DNA of 7,367 bases from an uncultured Collinsella sp. (GCA_902493835.1 CABURG010000084.1:1-7367), one strand, 5' to 3'; positions 1 to 5,425 are shown, counted from the stretch's first letter. Numbers and translations: made by a program. Notes: a model not told the origin generated them from the letters alone.

Positions 1-284
1 CCCATGGCGTAGATGTCCGACAGCGAGTTGGCCGCGGCGATCTGGCCAAACAGGAACGGGTCGTCGACCATCGGCGGGAAGAAGTCGATGGACTGCACGA
101 GGCCAAGGTTCTCCCCTACGCGGAAGACGCTCGCATCGTCGGAGGTATCGAACCCCACGAGCAAGTTGTCGTTATGCACATTGGGTAAATCGCCCAGGAC
201 CTGGGCGAGGGCTCCGGGGGCCAACTTAGCGGCTCAACCGCTCGCGGCCGTCATGGACGTGAGCCTCATGGTGTCCTTAGCCAT
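1..284 (-). CDS. selD: Selenophosphate synthetase (selenide, water dikinase), selenocysteine-containing, 3' part cut by window edge
   Basis: SelD makes selenophosphate, AMP and phosphate from selenide, ATP and water; selenophosphate is the selenium donor for Sec-tRNA, selenouridine tRNA and selenium cofactors. Ninety-four complete codons are visible. The start is MAKDTMRLTS, followed at codon 17 by TGA (plus positions 234-236) and then AAKLAPG. The TGA falls at the catalytic Cys17 of E. coli SelD, and the following Lys20 is conserved. The frame continues without a stop to the window edge through family blocks SIDFFPPMVDDPF (about 66-78) and NSLSDIYAM (about 86-94), so TGA must be read as selenocysteine. 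ATG at 284-282 is preceded by a GGGGG-rich ribosome site at about 290-294 and overlaps the end of the glycosyltransferase gene by 8 bp, so translation is probably coupled. A Cys17-less pseudogene is unlikely because similarity is full on both sides of the TGA. The C-terminal two thirds lie outside the window. Confidence 0.94.
190..208 (-). promoter_or_regulatory. Predicted bacterial SECIS hairpin for selD Sec17
   Basis: Downstream of the TGA, the mRNA can form an 8-bp perfect stem (U+CGCCCAG paired with CUGGGCG+A) closed by a three-base loop GUC. The loop begins 33 nt after the UGA. Published rules for bacterial SECIS elements ask for a short apical loop with a G in its first two positions, lying about 16-37 nt after the UGA. 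This hairpin meets them. SelB would bind it to deliver Sec-tRNA. I judged the fold by eye, with no energy calculation. A weaker stem (GGC/GCC) lies between the UGA and this hairpin and might extend the structure. Confidence 0.75.
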
Positions 285-1494
285 ACGAACCCCCTTCCAA
301 CAAATCAACGACTTTAAGTATACGCCCCAGGCACGCTTCCCAAGAGACCGCCGACGGCTCGAACGTCGAAGGCGGAGCCGCAAGCGCCTGCGCGATAGCA
401 TCTGCCAGTGCGCTCTCAAACAACGGAAGGTCGGCCGCCACGGGCGTGTCCACATCCGTCATACGCGGCGACGCCACCCACGTCACGGGAGCGCCGGGAA
501 GCATCGCCTCCATCCAGGGACGAACGCCGGGCAAATCGGTCGCCACAACTTTGCAGCCGCACGCGAGGGCCTCGATCGTCACGAGCGGCAGACCCTCGTA
601 AAACGAAGGCAGCACAAAGACGTCGGAACTGCGGTAGGCACGCACGAGCCCATCGCTATCCAGGCGGCCCGCCAGCGTCACCGGCACATCCGAGGCCGCG
701 GCCAAGCGCTCGATACGCGCGTACTCGGCATCGTCCCCGCGGCCGCCCACAAGTACCAAGCCAGATGGGCGGACGCCATCGTCAATCGGCAATGACATGG
801 CTCGAACCAGCGACTCGACGCCCTTTTTAAAGCAAATCTTGCCCACATACACAAGCGATCCCGGCTGCCTCGCCACGCTTGCGTCGCGGCAGAAGACGCG
901 ATGGTCGTAGCCCGTCCCAATCACGTGGATGCGATCGGCATCGACGCCGCACACCAGGCCAATCTGCTCAGCCCGCTCAGCATGGAGCGCAAAGACGGCA
1001 TCGAGCCGACGAACCGCACTTACGATGCGATCGCGCTCGAGCGCATGCGAACGCAACTGCCGCAGGTCGGTCGAATGGCACACGGCAACAACCGGCACGC
1101 CCCGGACGCACTCGCGCGCCAATGCGGTCACCAGATACAGATGATGGCAAAGCACCAGATTGGGCCGAAACTCAGCCACCGCACGATTGATTGCAGCAGC
1201 AAATGCCCGCTCAAATGCCTTGAGCATCGAAGGCGTCAGGTCACGATAGCGTGTAGAGGGATAGGGCATGACATCGGACATGCCGCAGATGGGAAACGGC
1301 AGCTCGGGCGACTCGAACGGTACGGCAAACACGGCAGCACGCCGGTCCAACTCGCCTTGGGTATCACCCGGCGCCGCACCGCAAAGCACGGCGGCGCGAT
1401 GCCCCGTCTCGATCTGCTCGCGCACAAGCGCGGCAAGATAGGTGCCGCTGCCGGTGCTATCTGGTTTTTGTGCCGTGATATTGAGGATGCGCAT
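277..1494 (-). CDS. GT4-type glycosyltransferase (GT-B fold), acceptor unknown, next to selD
   Basis: This 405-aa protein looks like a cytosolic retaining glycosyltransferase of family GT4. The N-terminal Rossmann-like half starts MRILNITAQKPDSTGSGTYL with a glycine-rich acceptor loop (about 14-18). The C-terminal donor half has LVYVGKICFKKGVESLVRA (about 214-232), LVLVGGRG (about 247-253) and the EX7E signature SFYEGLPLVTIEAL with Glu300 and Glu308. No signal peptide or membrane segment is seen. The chosen ATG at 1494 starts 14 bp after the activator gene stops. The longer open frame reaching 1632 only runs antiphase through that gene. The ribosome site is weak (GGGGTG), fitting coupling to the gene upstream. 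It shares an 8-bp overlap with selD, which suggests a job tied to selenium chemistry, perhaps a selenosugar-forming step like SenB. The sequence alone does not show the donor or acceptor, and an ordinary cell-envelope glycosyltransferase is not excluded. It has eleven cysteines, many for a GT4 enzyme. Confidence 0.85.
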   Translation of the reverse strand: MRILNITAQKPDSTGSGTYLAALVREQIETGHRAAVLCGAAPGDTQGELDRRAAVFAVPFESPELPFPICGMSDVMPYPSTRYRDLTPSMLKAFERAFAAAINRAVAEFRPNLVLCHHLYLVTALARECVRGVPVVAVCHSTDLRQLRSHALERDRIVSAVRRLDAVFALHAERAEQIGLVCGVDADRIHVIGTGYDHRVFCRDASVARQPGSLVYVGKICFKKGVESLVRAMSLPIDDGVRPSGLVLVGGRGDDAEYARIERLAAASDVPVTLAGRLDSDGLVRAYRSSDVFVLPSFYEGLPLVTIEALACGCKVVATDLPGVRPWMEAMLPGAPVTWVASPRMTDVDTPVAADLPLFESALADAIAQALAAPPSTFEPSAVSWEACLGRILKVVDLLEGGSYG

Positions 1495-1508
1495 GTCGCG
1501 GTACACCC

Positions 1509-2273
1509 CTAGGCCAAGGCGGCGGCGCGGACAGCCGCGCCGATCGCTCCGGCAAAGCGAGCCTGGGGCGAGGTGGTCACCGGCGACCCCAGTAGCTCGC
1601 CCAACCGCTCCACCACGAAGGCGTTCTCGCACAGGCCACCGGTCAGGTAGTACGGGGCGCCCGCGGCCTGCCCGGCCATGGTCGCCACGCGCGAGACCAC
1701 GCTGTCGATCACGCCACGCGCAATGTTCTCGCGCGGCTCACCGCGACCGATCAGGCTGATGACCTCGCTTTCGGCAAACACCGTGCACATGCTGCTGATC
1801 TTGGTGGGCTCACCGGAGCGCGCCAGGTCGGCCATCTGCTGTTGGGAAATACCCAGACGGTCGGCCATGATCTCCAAAAAGCGCCCCGTACCGGCAGCGC
1901 ACTTATCGTTCATGGCGAACTTGGCCACGCGGCCACTTTTAAGCTGAATGACCTTGGTGTCCTGGCCGCCCACGTCAATCACCGTGCCGTGATCGCCAAA
2001 CAGGCGCACGGCACCGGTACCGTGGCAGGTGATCTCGGTCACGACCTTGTGCGCATAGGGCACGGCGACACGGCCGTAGCCGGTCGCGATCACGCGAGCA
2101 TCGTCGGCCGTCACGTCGTAGCCGGCCGCTGCCAGCGCCTCGCGCAGCCGTTCGGAAGCATCGACCGAGGAGAACCCGGTTGGCTGCACGCACGTCCACG
2201 CCACCGAACCCTCCCCGTCGACCACAGCGGCCTTAGCCGCCGTAGACCCGATATCGATCCCGATCCCTATCAT
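1509..2273 (-). CDS. ATP-dependent activator/reductase of double-cubane or 2-hydroxyacyl-CoA dehydratase proteins (HgdC/YjiL family)
   Basis: This is a 254-aa ASKHA-fold ATPase, full length for the family. Such proteins are homodimers holding one [4Fe-4S] cluster between subunits. ATP hydrolysis drives a single low-potential electron into a partner Fe-S protein. Visible motifs are the first phosphate loop GIGIDIGSTAAKAAVVD (about 3-19), VIDVGGQDTKVIQL (about 98-111), the cluster Cys125 in NDKCAAGTGRF, the second cluster Cys163 in SSMCTVFAESEV, and the adenosine-side glycine motif YYLTGGLCEN (about 208-217). Both bridging cysteines are present, so it should be functional. ATG at 2273 has a GGGAGA ribosome site about 5 nt upstream. 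It follows the two candidate partner genes and is the only activator in the window, so it may serve both. The usual annotation 'acyl-CoA dehydratase activase' may mislead here, as no CoA transferase is next to it. Confidence 0.93.
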   Translation of the reverse strand: MIGIGIDIGSTAAKAAVVDGEGSVAWTCVQPTGFSSVDASERLREALAAAGYDVTADDARVIATGYGRVAVPYAHKVVTEITCHGTGAVRLFGDHGTVIDVGGQDTKVIQLKSGRVAKFAMNDKCAAGTGRFLEIMADRLGISQQQMADLARSGEPTKISSMCTVFAESEVISLIGRGEPRENIARGVIDSVVSRVATMAGQAAGAPYYLTGGLCENAFVVERLGELLGSPVTTSPQARFAGAIGAAVRAAALA

Positions 2274-2302
2274 GGCTCTCTCCCAATCTAAACATCAAAG
2301 GT

Positions 2303-2327
2303 AGCGGCGCGTTCAGGCGCCTTAGCT
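2303..2327 (-). other. Small GC-rich hairpin before the activator gene
   Basis: The arms GGCGC (2306-2310) and GCGCC (2317-2321) form a 5-bp stem with a 6-nt loop. It can be extended by AGC/GCT (2303-2305 and 2325-2327) across a three-base bulge. On the minus-strand mRNA it lies about 30 nt before the activator start and is followed by a short, poor T stretch (CTACCTTTG). It could be a weak attenuator lowering activator expression relative to the double-cubane genes, or chance in GC-rich DNA. Confidence 0.3.
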
Positions 2328-2434
2328 CTAGGTTTCTCAGGTGCCGGAGATTGCCCCGAAAGAGGAGCGCGGCGTACTTTGGGTACGCAAGCGACGGTTT
2401 GAGGGGCAAGATCCGGTGCCTGAGGAAGCTAGAG
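2326..2434. repeat. Structured intergenic repeat, copy A (imperfect palindrome, ~100 nt)
   Basis: Copy A fills most of the 155-bp gap between the second double-cubane gene and the activator gene, and its outer arm reaches into the stop codon of the former. The arms 2326-2357 and 2403-2434 pair along nearly their whole length (G-T pairs allowed), interrupted by one G/G mismatch and a tandem G-A/A-G mismatch (2349-2350 with 2410-2411). An inner hairpin GCGTAC/GTACGC (2372-2377 and 2383-2388) sits in the top loop. Positions 2333-2428 match copy B at 3634-3729 in about 85 of 97 aligned columns. It is symmetrical enough that either strand could form the fold. It has no T-run, so it is not a standard terminator. 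Confidence 0.9.
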
Positions 2435-3592
2435 GGTTTCGATGAAGGCGGCGATGCGGGTCTCGATCTGGCCCATGTCGCCGTTGCTATAGTCGGTCTC
2501 GATCTTCATGTAAGGAATGCCCGCACCCTCGACAGCCTCCTGCATGCGCGCACTCTCCACGTTAAAGGTGTGGCACGCCTGGAGCACGCTCTCCACTACG
2601 CCATCGACGTGATACTTCTCGCACATGGCCAGCGTGTTTTCCATACGACCGTCGTTGGGCGTCATGACCGAGCAGTTGATATCCAAGTAGCGGTCGGCGA
2701 TGGCGCGAAGGATGTCGGGAGCCTCCGGATCAATCATCATGGCCGCCGTGCGCTCGCCCGAGCAGTCGTCCATGCACACGACCACACCGCCGTTGGACTC
2801 GATGGTGCGACCGATCTTGTTGATCACACCGCCCACCGGGCAGCCGGTAATCAGAATGCGCTTGGCATCCGCCGCGACCGGGCGCTCGCCTGCGTCGTAG
2901 GCCTCGCGCAGCTTGGCAACCTTTTGCTCCAGCTGCTGCGTATAGGCCTCGATATCAAAGCTGAACGTACCGGCAAACATAGTGCTCATCAGGTCGACGC
3001 CGCTCATGGCCGCCGGCTGGTTGGCCTGCAGCGCAAACATCTCGAGCTGGGCCGCACGCAAGCGGTTGCGACGACGGACGGCAGCGCGCAGGTCGTCGTC
3101 GGTGATAGTGATGCCGTAGAAGCCCTCGAGCTCCTCCTTGAGCAGACGACACTCCTCGTACCAGCCTTCACGCTCGTAAGCGCGATCGCGACCCTGCGGA
3201 AGATGCAGAATGTGCGTGCGCTTGAGCTCGTTGAGCAGCTCGTACATCTTCTTCTTGCCGTCGCAGGTGGTCTCACCGATGATCATGTCGCTAAAGTACG
3301 TAAACGGGCACTTTTGCGAGTAGGCAAAGCCGTACGTCGATTTGATGAGCGGACACAGATTTGCCGGCAGCACTTTCTCGGCCTCGGGAATTACCTCGTC
3401 GGATGTGCCGCACAAGGCCACACTTGCAGCGCCCGCGGCATCGATGATCTCGAGCGGCGTATAGCTGCACAAAAAGCCGACCAGGCGATTACCCGCCTGC
3501 TTATAATCCTTGACGCGGATAAACGATGCCTTGCGCTGCTCGTTGAACTCCTCAAACGTGGACGGCAACGGCTGTTCAATATATTCCGACAT
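2429..3592 (-). CDS. Double-cubane cluster protein, YjiM-like (HgdB/2-hydroxyacyl-CoA dehydratase D family), 387 aa
   Basis: This protein has the length and motif order of E. coli YjiM and of the double-cubane cluster proteins, which hold an [8Fe-9S] cluster and carry out ATP-dependent reductions with an HgdC-like activator. Six cysteines fall in family blocks, as needed for two cubanes with three thiolates each: Cys42 (FLCSYTP), Cys80 (LCPLIKS), Cys110 (TTCDGKKK), Cys277 (DDCSGE), Cys307 (INCSVMTPND) and Cys340 (QACHTFNVES). The C-terminal block is YMKIETDYS near 361-369. ATG at 3592 is chosen because AAGGAG sits just upstream and family similarity begins here; the open frame continues upstream to 3952 only as a shadow of the neighbouring gene. 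True 2-hydroxyacyl-CoA dehydratases use two subunits with one cubane each and usually lie beside a CoA transferase. Six cysteines per chain argue for the double-cubane type. The natural substrate is unknown. Confidence 0.9.
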   Translation of the reverse strand: MSEYIEQPLPSTFEEFNEQRKASFIRVKDYKQAGNRLVGFLCSYTPLEIIDAAGAASVALCGTSDEVIPEAEKVLPANLCPLIKSTYGFAYSQKCPFTYFSDMIIGETTCDGKKKMYELLNELKRTHILHLPQGRDRAYEREGWYEECRLLKEELEGFYGITITDDDLRAAVRRRNRLRAAQLEMFALQANQPAAMSGVDLMSTMFAGTFSFDIEAYTQQLEQKVAKLREAYDAGERPVAADAKRILITGCPVGGVINKIGRTIESNGGVVVCMDDCSGERTAAMMIDPEAPDILRAIADRYLDINCSVMTPNDGRMENTLAMCEKYHVDGVVESVLQACHTFNVESARMQEAVEGAGIPYMKIETDYSNGDMGQIETRIAAFIETL

Positions 3593-3595
3593 ATA

Positions 3596-3601
3596 ACTCC
3601 T
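3596..3601 (-). promoter_or_regulatory. Ribosome binding site deciding the start of the 387-aa double-cubane protein
   Basis: AAGGAG on the minus strand lies about 4 nt before ATG 3592-3590. This supports the short start over an in-frame upstream extension of 120 residues that has low-complexity, shadow-like composition. Confidence 0.75.
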
Positions 3602-3630
3602 TAACAAACCTTTTAACCAACCAAGGAAAC

Positions 3631-3730
3631 GGCTTTCCCAGGTGCCCGAGGTTGCCGTGAAAAAGGAGCGCCGCGTACTTTGGTACGCAAGCGACGGTTT
3701 GAACGGCAAGATCGGGTGCCTGGGGAAGCC
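3631..3730. repeat. Structured intergenic repeat, copy B (imperfect palindrome, 100 nt)
   Basis: Copy B lies in the 154-bp gap between the two double-cubane genes. The arms 3631-3649 and 3712-3730 pair at all 19 positions when G-T pairs are allowed. After a two-base mismatch (3650-3651 with 3710-3711), 3652-3658 pairs with 3703-3709. The top holds GCGTAC/GTACGC (3673-3678 and 3683-3688) with a TTTG loop. Compared with copy A, four base pairs are changed on both sides: 3638-3723, 3647-3714, 3657-3704 and 3658-3703. The loop side CGCAAGCGACGGTTTGA is unchanged between copies. There is no T-run after either strand of the stem. Confidence 0.9.
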
Positions 3731-3746
3731 GCCGGGACGAATAGTC

Positions 3747-5030
3747 CTAAATGGTTTCCAAGAAAGCCTCAATCCTGGTTTGCAGTTGGCCTGCATCCTC
3801 GCCGGCGTAGTCGGTCGTGATGTGCATAAACGGAATGCCCGCCTCCTCTGCGGCCTTCTCCACAGCGAAGGACTCCATCTCGTAGAGCGTGCAGAACTGC
3901 AGGGCCACGTCGACGATGCCGTCGGCATGCAGGTCGCGCGCCATCTGAACAATGTCCTTCATACGCTGGTCGTTGGGCGTAAAGACGGCGCAGTTGATCT
4001 TAAAGTAGCGCTCGGCGATGGCGTCGAGCATCTCGTCAACCGTCTCACCGGACTCATCGACCAGGTCCTTGTAGTAGCGCGAGCCCGTGCAGGACTCCTC
4101 GCCCACCACGACGCCGCCGGCCTTCTCGATGAGGTTGAACAGCTTCCAGTTGGGCACGGCCATGGGCGTACCGGTGTACAGGATGCGCTTGGTCCCCTTG
4201 GGCGCCACGCCCTCGCCAGCCTCAACGCGCTGCTTGCACTCAGCCGCCATCTCGTTGATGGCGCCGGTCAGGCGCGGCGTGTCATCCATAAAGGCGGCCT
4301 GAACGGTCAGCAGGCTGTCGAGACCGCTGATGGGCGCCGGGTCGGCAGCGCGCGTGGCAGCGAGGCGCTGCAGGGCACGACGCTTCTCATTGACGGCGTG
4401 GATGGCGGCCTTCAGACGCTCAGGCGTAATCTTGACGCCGCACTCTTCCTCAATCTTGGCGGCAAGCTTTTTAACCTCGGCCTTCCAGGTCACGAGCGTC
4501 GACTCGTCGTGCACGTTGGGAATATCCATGACGTACATGTTCTTTTGCGTGGCAAAGAACTCGTAGGCCTTCTTCTTGCCATCGCAGGTGTTCTCGCCCA
4601 CCACCAGGTCACTCGACTCAATGTAGGGGCAAACCTCGCCCAGCTTAAAGCCGGCAAAGCTCTTGATGAGCGGGCAGATGTTGCGCGGCAGATGCTCCTC
4701 GACCTTGTCGGTCGCCCAGTCGGCACCCGAGCACAGGCCCACGGGAATGCCGTCACAGGCAAGCACGATCTCCTCGGGCACGTACACGCAGAACGAACCG
4801 ACAATCTTGGTGGCCTCGCCGGCCTCCTTCTTGTCGAGCATCTCCTTAATGCGGCCACTATGGATGTTGGTGGCCACAAAGTCCAGGTAGGACGTGGACT
4901 TGGGGCGATTGTTCTGCGTCAGGAACATATCGCCGTACATCTGGCCCACGGCGCCCAGCAGCATATCGTGGTCGGCAAGATTCATGCCGAGGCTCTCCCA
5001 CATCGGATGGAAATCGAATTCTTCAGCCAT
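3747..5030 (-). CDS. Double-cubane cluster protein (HgdB/2-hydroxyacyl-CoA dehydratase D family), 427 aa
   Basis: This is the first gene of the operon and a diverged paralog of the 387-aa protein; the blocks I compared by eye look about 40% identical. It has about 40 extra N-terminal residues (MAEEFDFHPMWESLG, then LTQNNRPKSTSYLDFVATN). The six cluster-type cysteines are all kept: Cys81 (GSFCVYVPEEI), Cys119 (ICPLIKSF), Cys149 (NTCDGKKKAYEF), Cys314 (EESCTGSRYY), Cys347 (INCAVFTPND) and Cys380 (QFCTLYEME). It ends in HITTDYAGEDAGQLQTRIEAFLETI. The family accepts one electron at a time from an ATP-driven activator and reduces small or otherwise inert substrates; the natural substrate is not known. 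ATG at 5030 follows GAGAGGGG by about 7 nt. The two paralogs may form separate homodimers or one mixed dimer. Both keep full cysteine sets, so neither looks like a dead subunit. Confidence 0.9.
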   Translation of the reverse strand: MAEEFDFHPMWESLGMNLADHDMLLGAVGQMYGDMFLTQNNRPKSTSYLDFVATNIHSGRIKEMLDKKEAGEATKIVGSFCVYVPEEIVLACDGIPVGLCSGADWATDKVEEHLPRNICPLIKSFAGFKLGEVCPYIESSDLVVGENTCDGKKKAYEFFATQKNMYVMDIPNVHDESTLVTWKAEVKKLAAKIEEECGVKITPERLKAAIHAVNEKRRALQRLAATRAADPAPISGLDSLLTVQAAFMDDTPRLTGAINEMAAECKQRVEAGEGVAPKGTKRILYTGTPMAVPNWKLFNLIEKAGGVVVGEESCTGSRYYKDLVDESGETVDEMLDAIAERYFKINCAVFTPNDQRMKDIVQMARDLHADGIVDVALQFCTLYEMESFAVEKAAEEAGIPFMHITTDYAGEDAGQLQTRIEAFLETI

Positions 5031-5193
5031 GACGGTTCCCCTCTCGAACCAAATACGGATAACTACGGTATTGCTGCACGGTGGGCAGCGAAAACCCAGC
5101 CGTGCCTAAACCCGGAATTTTGGGGAACCTGCTTTGCAGCTGATTATTTAGTTGTGCGTCGTCTCTCCCGGAGCCGTGAACATACCTGCTCAT
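5023..5193 (-). CDS. Possible small leader ORF (56 aa) overlapping the first double-cubane gene start
   Basis: The frame starts MSRYVHGSGRDDAQL and ends 5 bp inside the first double-cubane gene. Its ATG overlaps the stop of the 22-aa frame upstream as ATGA, and its own stop TGA falls just after the ATG at 5030. Such overlaps on both sides look like translational coupling, but there is no clear ribosome site of its own and no family I recognise. It may simply be an open frame in a leader RNA. Confidence 0.22.
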   Translation of the reverse strand: MSRYVHGSGRDDAQLNNQLQSRFPKIPGLGTAGFSLPTVQQYRSYPYLVREGNRHG

Positions 5194-5204
5194 ATGCGGC
5201 TCCG
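5169..5204 (-). other. Leader hairpin II upstream of the double-cubane operon
   Basis: The perfect 8-bp arms CGGAGCCG (5169-5176) and CGGCTCCG (5197-5204) enclose a 20-nt loop that can pair further (CATA with TATG). In the minus-strand leader RNA it covers the ATGA junction between the two tiny reading frames. No T-run follows, so it is not an intrinsic terminator. It could control ribosome access or be part of a larger leader fold together with the hairpin just upstream. Confidence 0.55.
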
Positions 5205-5258
5205 AGCCATATACAGGGCGCGCGCCGCAACGCGACGCGAATATGTCTTCTGCGGCAT
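5190..5258 (-). CDS. Possible leader peptide (22 aa) with strong ribosome site
   Basis: This is a very short frame, MPQKTYSRRVAARALYMARSRI, rich in Arg and Ala. Its ATG at 5258 lies 7 nt after AAAAGGAGGG (5266-5275), the best ribosome site in the intergenic region. The site and the ATG are buried in hairpin I. It overlaps the 56-aa frame by ATGA. A regulatory leader peptide is possible. The peptide has no run of a single amino acid that would point to a charged-tRNA attenuator. Chance cannot be excluded at this size. Confidence 0.28.
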   Translation of the reverse strand: MPQKTYSRRVAARALYMARSRI

Positions 5259-5269
5259 CAGCGCGCCCT
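5215..5269 (-). other. Leader hairpin I burying a ribosome site and start codon
   Basis: The arm 5215-5229 pairs perfectly over 15 bp with 5251-5256 plus 5261-5269. The only interruption is a 4-nt bulge (5257-5260, TGAT on the minus strand) that contains the first two bases of the small-frame start codon. The GGG of the Shine-Dalgarno site is inside the stem. A stem this long is stronger than expected by chance even in GC-rich DNA. It may switch translation of the leader frame, or be part of a cis-regulatory RNA of unknown type. I do not recognise a known riboswitch consensus in it. Confidence 0.6.
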
Positions 5270-5363
5270 CCTTTTCTCGTCGAAGGTAACTATATCAACG
5301 GTTGTCGTCCAGACGAACACCGCCGACATGCGTACGACAGCGTCGGGATGTGAGCATCTCACT

Positions 5364-5385
5364 GTCTGATAATTAATTATCAGAC
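5364..5385. promoter_or_regulatory. Perfect 22-bp palindrome, probable operator
   Basis: GTCTGATAATT is followed directly by its exact reverse complement. The half-site CTGATAA occurs three times here: 5366-5372, inverted at 5377-5383, and again at 5385-5391. The last two make a second palindrome, TTATCAG-A-CTGATAA. The AT-rich site stands out in GC-rich surroundings about 335 bp before the first double-cubane gene and just after the modC terminator. Such an array is typical of a dimeric transcription factor site. The regulator is not in the window. Confidence 0.75.
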
Positions 5386-5402
5386 TGATAAGGTTTAGTC
5401 AT
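5376..5402 (-). promoter_or_regulatory. Tentative promoter for the double-cubane/selD operon
   Basis: On the minus strand GATAAT (5376-5381, five of six to the -10 consensus) follows ATGACT (5397-5402, four of six to the -35 consensus) with a short 15-nt spacer. The -10 lies inside the palindrome, so a bound regulator would block it. A second candidate -10, TATAGT (5289-5294), lies nearer the leader hairpins but has no convincing -35. The transcript start is undetermined. Confidence 0.35.
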
Positions 5403-5425
5403 GTAGAAATCGGCGAACGGCGAAG

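Noticed and set aside
234..284. Reading the TGA as a true stop, making selD a pseudogene or a 16-aa peptide
   Set aside because: Similarity continues without break after the TGA, it sits at the known Cys/Sec site, and a SECIS-like hairpin follows.
1495..1632. N-terminal extension of the glycosyltransferase to 1632
   Set aside because: The extra 46 residues lie in another frame of the activator gene and are Arg-rich. The GT-B fold starts at MRILNITAQ.
2351..3604. Plus-strand open frame (417 codons) opposite the second double-cubane gene
   Set aside because: Same reason: it mirrors the real gene and runs through the structured repeat; no ribosome site or domain supports it.
2326..3730. CRISPR array or insertion sequence
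   Set aside because: There are only two copies about 1.3 kb apart, with no spacers, no transposase and no target duplication visible.
2429..5030. Classical two-subunit 2-hydroxyacyl-CoA dehydratase (HgdAB type)
   Set aside because: Each chain has six conserved-type cysteines, fitting the double-cubane type, and no CoA transferase or acyl-CoA dehydrogenase gene is beside them.
5160..5275. Known riboswitch (glycine, Moco, T-box or cobalamin)
   Set aside because: Only short chance matches such as GGAGAGAC were seen; the conserved cores of these classes are missing.
3642..5369. Long plus-strand open frame (575 codons) opposite the first double-cubane gene
   Set aside because: It is antisense to a gene with clear family motifs. 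Long antiphase frames are common in GC-rich coding DNA, and the product has shadow-like composition (Leu/His/Val/Gly repeats) and no recognisable domain.
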